Below are positions 32,709 through 38,526 of a stretch of 38,526 bases of DNA, piece by piece (position 1 is the stretch's first letter; each line of letters opens with the position of its first letter). Under the pieces are notes generated by a model that ran no database searches, was not told where the DNA came from, and was given only the letters and a program-made list of their open reading frames with translations. Position numbers and translations under genes: made by a program. Source of the stretch: Lachnospiraceae bacterium (GTDB lineage Bacteria; Bacillota; Clostridia; Lachnospirales; Lachnospiraceae); NCBI GenBank assembly GCA_021201095.1, contig JAJQFO010000272.1, forward strand, positions 1 through 38,526, in the 5' to 3' direction.

Positions 32709-35700
32709 ATGAGATATCTGATTAACAACATCTGGGTGGAATATCAGGATGAAATGCCTGTGATTGAGGTGGAAAATCCCAGAATATCGTGGACGCTGGA
32801 CTCTGAAGAACGAGGAGTGGAGCAGCGGGCTTATCAGATTAAAGTGTATTGCAAGTGGAGCCACACAAAACCATCGGACAGAGAAAAAATGGTGTGGGAC
32901 AGCGGACGGGTAAGGTCAGGACAAATGACGAATGTCTGCTATCGGGGCGTTCCGTTGTTGGCTGAATCGTTCTACGAAGTGTATCTGCAGGTATGGGATC
33001 AGGAAGAACAGGAGCAGGCCATTACTGGATATTTTGAAACCGGACTGATGTGCGGCAAGAAGCAGTATATGGACTGGGAAGGTGCGAAATGGATTGGTGC
33101 GAATCAACCGTTACAGGTGTATGCGGATTACCTTTCTGTCTTCCAGGCGGAGGCAGCCATCCAATTTGAAGAAGCAGGAACAGAGGCAGGAATTATACTG
33201 GGTGCGGATGATCCAAGACTGATGGATGCTGGACAGAATATTTATGGAATTGAGCGGAAAACCGGGGAAAGCTTTGTCCGGTTTACATTGGATGTGAGTG
33301 ATTTTACAAATGGCGCTGAAATTCCGCACGCTTTTGTAAAGGCATATCGTGTGGGATATACGGACGAAGACGTTGAGCAAAATATAAATCCGCTGTATGA
33401 AGTAGAAGTGCCGACGGGTATCATTCATCAGAAAAATTATCTGGATAAGCACACGCTGATTCTGAAGGCTGTCTATGGAGTGTTTGAAATCTATCTGGAT
33501 GGAGAGGACGAGGAGCATCATGTTACCAAACTCGATAAGCCGGATCCTATGCCATGGGACAGCGCCGCGTGGAACTTAAATCCGTGGGGCTGCGGTGGAG
33601 ATTATATTGCTTTTCCAAACTTATGTAAGATTGCAGCTTATGAAAAAGAGAAGGATACTGCAAAGATACATATCAATATAAAAAATTATCGAAAGCCCAA
33701 TAATGCCCTGTATTCCGGAGAACCGGTAAAAAATCAGCTGATTGATATCACAGCCGGAACGAATCCTGTATTGCGAAAAGATTTTTCTATACAGAAGAAG
33801 CAGGTACAGTTTGCACGGATCTATGCAACTGCGAGAGGAATCTACGAGTTATATCTGAATGGAAAAAGAGTGGGAAAAGATTATTTCGCACCGGGGCTTT
33901 CGCAGTATGATAAAACACAGTATTATCAGGTGTACGACATAACAGATATGATCGAAGAACAGAATACCCTTGGAGCGGTTTTGTCAGAGGGCTGGTGGAG
34001 CGGAGCTATCTCGTTCTCAGGAAGCAATTGGAATTTCTTTGGTGACCAGTTATCCTTTTTAGGGAAAGTGGTAATTGGCTATGAGGATGGAACGCAGGAG
34101 GTTCTTGTCACAGACCCAAAGAGCTGGATGACAACAGATGCCGGTCAGGTAAACTATGCAAGCTTTTTCCAGGGACAGATTACCGATTTGACAAAAGTGG
34201 GATACGAGGAACTGATTTCAGATAAAGGCAGAGATGCGGCTCAGTGGATGCCGGCAGTTGAAATACAGACCTCCGAGAATGATGCATTTGTTGGAGAGTA
34301 TATTGCAGGATTGGACGGCGGTACACTTGCGATTGATTATGAGAAGGTGACATATTGTGCACAGCCTGATAAAGGCGTGCGGGAATCGTCTCTTCTTGGG
34401 GCTGTTTCTGTAACAGAACCACGCAAGGGGTATTATGTTTATGATATGGGGCAGAACCTTGCAGGTTTTCCAAGAATTCAGATTCAGGGAAAAGCCGGGC
34501 AGAAGATACAAATCCGATATGCGGAAATGCTATATCCGATGAAAGCAGAATATGGCTTGAATCAGGGTATGTTGATGCTTGAGAATATTCGTGGAGCCAT
34601 GGCAAAGGATATTTTTACCCTTAGAGACGGCAGGCAGGAGCTTTGCCCGACGTTTACCAGTCATGGATATCGTTACCTTGAGATTACAGGCATTGATGAA
34701 GCTCTGCCGTTAGAGGATGTGTGCGGAGTGGCAATTAGTTCTGTTCCGAAGCAGGGAGCGGATTTTAGCTGTTCTTCAGACGAGATCACAAGGCTTTATA
34801 AAAATATCAGCTGGTCACTTCAGGATAACTTTATATCAATACCGACTGATTGTCCGCAGCGCAATGAACGTATGGGCTGGTCCGGGGACTTATCAGTCTT
34901 TGCAAGGACCGCGACCTATATGTCCGCTTGTCAGCCATTTTTGAGGAGACATCTGCAGGCGCTTCGCGATACGCAGAGAACAGATGGAAGAATTGCGGAT
35001 ATTGCACCTCTAGCAGGAGGATTTGGCGGAGTGCTTTGGGGAAGTGTTGCAATTACGGTTCCGTGGGAAATGTATCTGCAATATGGAGATTTCGCAATTT
35101 TAGAGGAACAGTATGATTCCATGTGTCAATATATGTCTTTCCTGGAAACGAAGATTGATAAGGATGGGTACTTGAAGGAAGGACCTCTGGGAGACTGGCT
35201 GGGTGTAGAGAATTATAAGACGGAACCGGAATTTCTCTGGATGACCTATTATCTTTATGATTTGAAAATTGTTAGAAATGTAGCAGAACTATTAGATCAT
35301 ATGGATGACGCGGCTAAGTGGAATGCCTGCTATCAGGAGCATGAGAAATGGTATCTGGATACCTATTTTGACAGGCAGACAGGTAAAACATTATATTCGA
35401 GCGAGCAGGCGGCATTCAGTGTAAACAACATTATGAATCCGTTTGGCAAGCGGACAGATCAGATTGAGCAGACAGCCCAGGGGCGGTATCTGATGGACAG
35501 TCAGGCATCCTATGCTGTGCCGCTGGGATTAAAAGTTTTAAACGGAAATCTGAAGAGATTGTGTGAGAAAAACCTGAAAGAAACATGTATTCGCAAGAAT
35601 CAGACAGAGAATGGAACCATCGTAGAACCGTATGCGCTGATGACTGGATTTATTGGAACTTCGTGGATTAGTCAGGCATTGAGTGAAGCCGGATATGATC

Positions 35701-36242
35701 AGACTGCATGGAAAATGCTTAAAAACGAAAACTATCCATCCTGGTTATATCCAGTTAAACAGGGAGCGACAACGATATGGGAGCGTTTGGATTCGTATAC
35801 GCATAAGAATGGTTTTGGCGGAAATAACAGTATGAATTCATTTAATCACTATTCATTTGGTGCAGTTGGCACATGGATGCTGGCATATGCAGGCGGTGTG
35901 CGAAGAGGTTTAGAACCAGGGACCTATCGGATTGCACCGATACCGGATACAGAACACGAGGTTACCTGGGTAAATAGCCGTGTAGAGACAGTTCAGGGAA
36001 CCTATAGGTGTAAGTGGAATTGGGATGAACAGGAAGAAGCTTATTATTACGAGATTTTGATCCCGGCAGGGCATCACTCTGAGATAGAACTTATGGTAGG
36101 ACCTGGATATCAGATTGAAGGAATCAATGATTATACGAATTCCGAACAATATCTTACAGGTATTGTTTATACAGATCAGCGTGTGCGGATGAATGCAGCA
36201 TCGGGAAGCTATCATTTTGTGGTTAGGAGTGTGGAGCAATGA
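32709..36242 (+). CDS. GH78 alpha-L-rhamnosidase, long form with extra domain
   Basis: 1177-residue inverting alpha-L-rhamnosidase, about 260 residues longer than its neighbour. N-terminal fibronectin-like domain, then an inserted beta-rich region at about residues 135-325 (starting after WEGAKWIGANQPLQVYA) resembling the lectin-like module seen in some GH78 enzymes. The usual core follows: LYLNGKRVGKDYFAPG, SEGWWSGAIS, YDMGQNLAGFPRI. Catalytic cluster TDCPQRNERMGWSGD gives D714, E720 and D727; E1025 in TTIWERLDSYTH is the late glutamate. The first spacing is six rather than the five in the other GH78 here. No signal peptide. GGAGG precedes the ATG. Its stop overlaps the GH3 start (ATGA). Confidence 0.93.
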   Translation: MRYLINNIWVEYQDEMPVIEVENPRISWTLDSEERGVEQRAYQIKVYCKWSHTKPSDREKMVWDSGRVRSGQMTNVCYRGVPLLAESFYEVYLQVWDQEEQEQAITGYFETGLMCGKKQYMDWEGAKWIGANQPLQVYADYLSVFQAEAAIQFEEAGTEAGIILGADDPRLMDAGQNIYGIERKTGESFVRFTLDVSDFTNGAEIPHAFVKAYRVGYTDEDVEQNINPLYEVEVPTGIIHQKNYLDKHTLILKAVYGVFEIYLDGEDEEHHVTKLDKPDPMPWDSAAWNLNPWGCGGDYIAFPNLCKIAAYEKEKDTAKIHINIKNYRKPNNALYSGEPVKNQLIDITAGTNPVLRKDFSIQKKQVQFARIYATARGIYELYLNGKRVGKDYFAPGLSQYDKTQYYQVYDITDMIEEQNTLGAVLSEGWWSGAISFSGSNWNFFGDQLSFLGKVVIGYEDGTQEVLVTDPKSWMTTDAGQVNYASFFQGQITDLTKVGYEELISDKGRDAAQWMPAVEIQTSENDAFVGEYIAGLDGGTLAIDYEKVTYCAQPDKGVRESSLLGAVSVTEPRKGYYVYDMGQNLAGFPRIQIQGKAGQKIQIRYAEMLYPMKAEYGLNQGMLMLENIRGAMAKDIFTLRDGRQELCPTFTSHGYRYLEITGIDEALPLEDVCGVAISSVPKQGADFSCSSDEITRLYKNISWSLQDNFISIPTDCPQRNERMGWSGDLSVFARTATYMSACQPFLRRHLQALRDTQRTDGRIADIAPLAGGFGGVLWGSVAITVPWEMYLQYGDFAILEEQYDSMCQYMSFLETKIDKDGYLKEGPLGDWLGVENYKTEPEFLWMTYYLYDLKIVRNVAELLDHMDDAAKWNACYQEHEKWYLDTYFDRQTGKTLYSSEQAAFSVNNIMNPFGKRTDQIEQTAQGRYLMDSQASYAVPLGLKVLNGNLKRLCEKNLKETCIRKNQTENGTIVEPYALMTGFIGTSWISQALSEAGYDQTAWKMLKNENYPSWLYPVKQGATTIWERLDSYTHKNGFGGNNSMNSFNHYSFGAVGTWMLAYAGGVRRGLEPGTYRIAPIPDTEHEVTWVNSRVETVQGTYRCKWNWDEQEEAYYYEILIPAGHHSEIELMVGPGYQIEGINDYTNSEQYLTGIVYTDQRVRMNAASGSYHFVVRSVEQ

Positions 36243-38526
36243 GTAAAGTTTTTTGCGCACCAACAGATGAAAAAATGACAGTCCGCGAAAAAGAGCATAT
36301 GCGAATGGCCAGAGAGATTGCAGCCGATGGAATGGTGCTTTTAGAAAATACAGGGGTGCTTCCATTAGGTAAGGATACGAAAAAAATTGCACTTTTTGGT
36401 GCAGGAGCCAGACGTACGGAAAAAGGAGGAAGCGGTTCCGGAGATGTTAATTCGCGCATTGTCGTGAGCGTGGAAGATGGTCTTGAGAATGCGGGGTATG
36501 AGATTGTTAATAAAAAATGGCTGGATGCTTATGAAGCGCAGTTTGATCAGGCAATGAAGGACTATGTGGTGCGGCTTCAGGAAGAAACTGTTCGTCAGAA
36601 CACAAGCATATTTATGTTGCTGATGACGATGCCTTTTATTGCACCGCCAATGAATTGTGTAACAGAAGAAAATCTCCCTCAGAATACGGATACGGCGATC
36701 TATGTCATTACAAGGAAGGCAGGAGAAGGAGCTGACCGTCATCCTGTCATGAATGACTTTTTATTAAGCGAGGATGAGTTAGCAGATCTGACGCTTTTGG
36801 GACGTGAGTATAAGAATTTTATTGTAGTTCTTAATGTGGGCGGAGTCATTGATACAAAGCCGCTCAGAACGATTTCCGGCATTGGAGCGGTACTTCTGAT
36901 GAGCCAGGCGGGGTGTGCCGGCGGAGATGCGCTGGCAGACATCATCAGCGGTAAGGTTACACCTTCCGGTAAATTGACAGCTACCTGGGCTAATAATTAC
37001 GAGGATTATCCTACCAGTAAGCATTTTAGCCATATGGATGGGAATCTGGATGATTCTTTTTACAAAGAAGGAATCTATGTTGGCTATCGCTATTTTGACA
37101 CGTTTGGGGTTGATCCTGCGTACTGTTTTGGCTATGGGAAATCCTATACAGATTTTGAGATAGCAAGTACGGATGTGAGTGTCAGAGGTGATGAGGCAAT
37201 CCTGGATGTGAATGTGAAAAATATTGGAAACAGATATGCGGGGAAAGAGGTTGTACAGGTATATATCAGTGCACCAAATGGCCTGCTGGATAAACCATAT
37301 CAGGAATTGAAAGCCTATAAGAAGACAAAGCTGCTGCAGCCGCAGAAAGAGGAAAATCTCAGGCTCACATTTAAGCTTGCAGAGATGGCTTCTTACAGTG
37401 AAAAAGAAAGCGCATGGATTCTTGAAAGCGGCATGTATGAGGTACGCGTGGGAAATAGCTCCAGACAGACAAAGATTGCGGCAAGGTTGCATGTGAAAGA
37501 GACGATGACGGTACTTCAATTAAAAAAATTATTTGGAGACAAGGAATTTTCTGATGAATTAAATGGTACGGACGCTTCGGAATATTATCATTACGAGGGG
37601 GAAGATGCTGAAAGAAAAGCTGCTCCTGTGATTGAAATTTCATCTGAGAATATTTTATGCAAAAAAGCAGAGTATTCTGTTAATGCTCCGGAATATGAGT
37701 GTAAGAGCGCAATTGATAAAATTTCTTTAGAGGATGTTCGTTTGAATCGGGCAACATCAGAAGACCTGATCGCACAGTTGAACGAAGAAGAACTTGCGGC
37801 ATTGTGCGTTGGGAATTTGAAGAAAACAGAAATTGTCAGCAGTATGATTGGAAATAGCTCTGGCGGAAGAGTTCCAGGAGCTGCCGGAGAGACAACCGAT
37901 TGCATGGAGGAATCAAGAGGAATAGCACCAGTGGCGTTGGCAGATGGACCAGCAGGCCTTCGCCTGACAAAGGTATTTCATACAAGAAATGGAGAGTTTG
38001 TCAATGAATTTCAGACTCCGACTCCGGATATGGAGCGTTTGCTTGGTTATCTCCCCGAAGATGCGGTTCCGGCAACCGATCTTAGCGATACCGTTTCACA
38101 TTATCAATATTGTACGGCAATCCCGATTGATACCCTTCTTGCACAGACATGGGATTATAATCGGATCAGGCAAGCAGGAGAAATCGTTGGAAAAGAAATG
38201 GAAATATTTGGTGTGTCATTATGGCTGGCGCCTGGCATGAATATTCAGAGAGATCCCATGTGTGGAAGAAATTTTGAATATTATTCAGAGGATCCACTTG
38301 TAACCGGAATGTGTGCGTCCGCGTGTACGGAAGGAGTACAGAGCATTCCCGGAAAAGGAACTACTATAAAACATTTTGCCTGCAATAATCAGGAGGATAA
38401 CCGGCTTGGAAACAACAGCCATGTGAGTGAAAGAGCCTTACGAGAGATTTATCTAAAGGGCTTTGAAATTTGTGTGAAGAGGTCACAGCCGAAAGCAGTT
38501 ATGACTTCCTACAATCTCTTGAATGG
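36239..38526 (+). CDS. GH3 glycoside hydrolase with permuted domains (3' end outside window)
   Basis: At least 762 residues, open to the right edge. GH3 enzymes usually run N-terminal barrel, then alpha/beta sandwich, then fibronectin-like domain. Here the sandwich comes first (REIAADGMVLLENTGVLPLG, GAGARRTEKGGSGSGD, IISGKVTPSGKLTATW), then a fibronectin-like domain (GKEVVQVYISAP), and the barrel last (ALADGPAGLRLTK, IKHFACNNQEDNR, AVMTSYNLLNG). This order is known in ruminal Lachnospiraceae and Ruminococcus beta-glucosidases. The nucleophile Asp lies beyond the window. No signal peptide. ATGA overlap with the rhamnosidase shows coupling, so it likely removes the sugar exposed after rhamnose loss. 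Confidence 0.92.
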   Translation, partial: MSKVFCAPTDEKMTVREKEHMRMAREIAADGMVLLENTGVLPLGKDTKKIALFGAGARRTEKGGSGSGDVNSRIVVSVEDGLENAGYEIVNKKWLDAYEAQFDQAMKDYVVRLQEETVRQNTSIFMLLMTMPFIAPPMNCVTEENLPQNTDTAIYVITRKAGEGADRHPVMNDFLLSEDELADLTLLGREYKNFIVVLNVGGVIDTKPLRTISGIGAVLLMSQAGCAGGDALADIISGKVTPSGKLTATWANNYEDYPTSKHFSHMDGNLDDSFYKEGIYVGYRYFDTFGVDPAYCFGYGKSYTDFEIASTDVSVRGDEAILDVNVKNIGNRYAGKEVVQVYISAPNGLLDKPYQELKAYKKTKLLQPQKEENLRLTFKLAEMASYSEKESAWILESGMYEVRVGNSSRQTKIAARLHVKETMTVLQLKKLFGDKEFSDELNGTDASEYYHYEGEDAERKAAPVIEISSENILCKKAEYSVNAPEYECKSAIDKISLEDVRLNRATSEDLIAQLNEEELAALCVGNLKKTEIVSSMIGNSSGGRVPGAAGETTDCMEESRGIAPVALADGPAGLRLTKVFHTRNGEFVNEFQTPTPDMERLLGYLPEDAVPATDLSDTVSHYQYCTAIPIDTLLAQTWDYNRIRQAGEIVGKEMEIFGVSLWLAPGMNIQRDPMCGRNFEYYSEDPLVTGMCASACTEGVQSIPGKGTTIKHFACNNQEDNRLGNNSHVSERALREIYLKGFEICVKRSQPKAVMTSYNLLN

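Overview
The window looks like a chromosomal segment of a Lachnospiraceae-type Firmicute (Clostridia). Reasons: the addB-addA recombination pair, a murB-whiA-HPr cluster, AGGAGG-type ribosome binding sites throughout, carbohydrate ABC importers without a local ATPase, and a GH3 enzyme with swapped domains. No rRNA, tRNA, CRISPR array, integrase or transposase was seen. Genus cannot be fixed from the sequence alone.

Region 1 (1-15210, GC-rich, housekeeping): the 3' part of addB and all of addA (double-strand break repair helicase-nuclease); a large membrane protein fusing a GtrA domain to a YfhO domain; a PLP aminotransferase; murB (peptidoglycan precursor synthesis); whiA overlapping a Crh-like HPr protein; and a GNAT acetyltransferase closed by a good terminator. 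Several of these proteins carry extra in-frame tandem repeats in linkers (addB, addA twice, murB).

Region 2 (15211-23630, GC-rich, mannoside-type uptake and hydrolysis): a structured intergenic stretch, a LacI regulator with a clear promoter, a solute-binding protein, two ABC sugar permeases, then a GH2 beta-mannosidase preceded by a regularly spaced repeat array that looks like operators. The mannosidase gene holds two 118-bp copies (89% identical, same frame) of a hairpin-forming repeat plus a third decayed piece, with a compensatory base-pair change between copies. This is the most unusual signal in the window.

Region 3 (23640-38526, visibly AT-richer, probably acquired or rearranged): it opens with the first 40-odd codons of a GPH sugar symporter that is then broken, right at the compositional change. 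It continues with an alpha-L-rhamnosidase (GH78), two overlapping AraC regulators on the minus strand, and a divergent plus-strand operon of alpha/beta-hydrolase esterase, intact GPH symporter, beta-lactamase-fold serine hydrolase, a second and much longer GH78 rhamnosidase, and a domain-permuted GH3 enzyme running off the window. None of the enzymes has an obvious signal peptide, so the likely scheme is import of a rhamnose-containing, possibly acylated glycoside (plant glycoside or pectin fragment) by the symporter, removal of ester groups by the two hydrolases, removal of rhamnose by the GH78 pair and of the next sugar by GH3, under AraC control. The substrate is inference.
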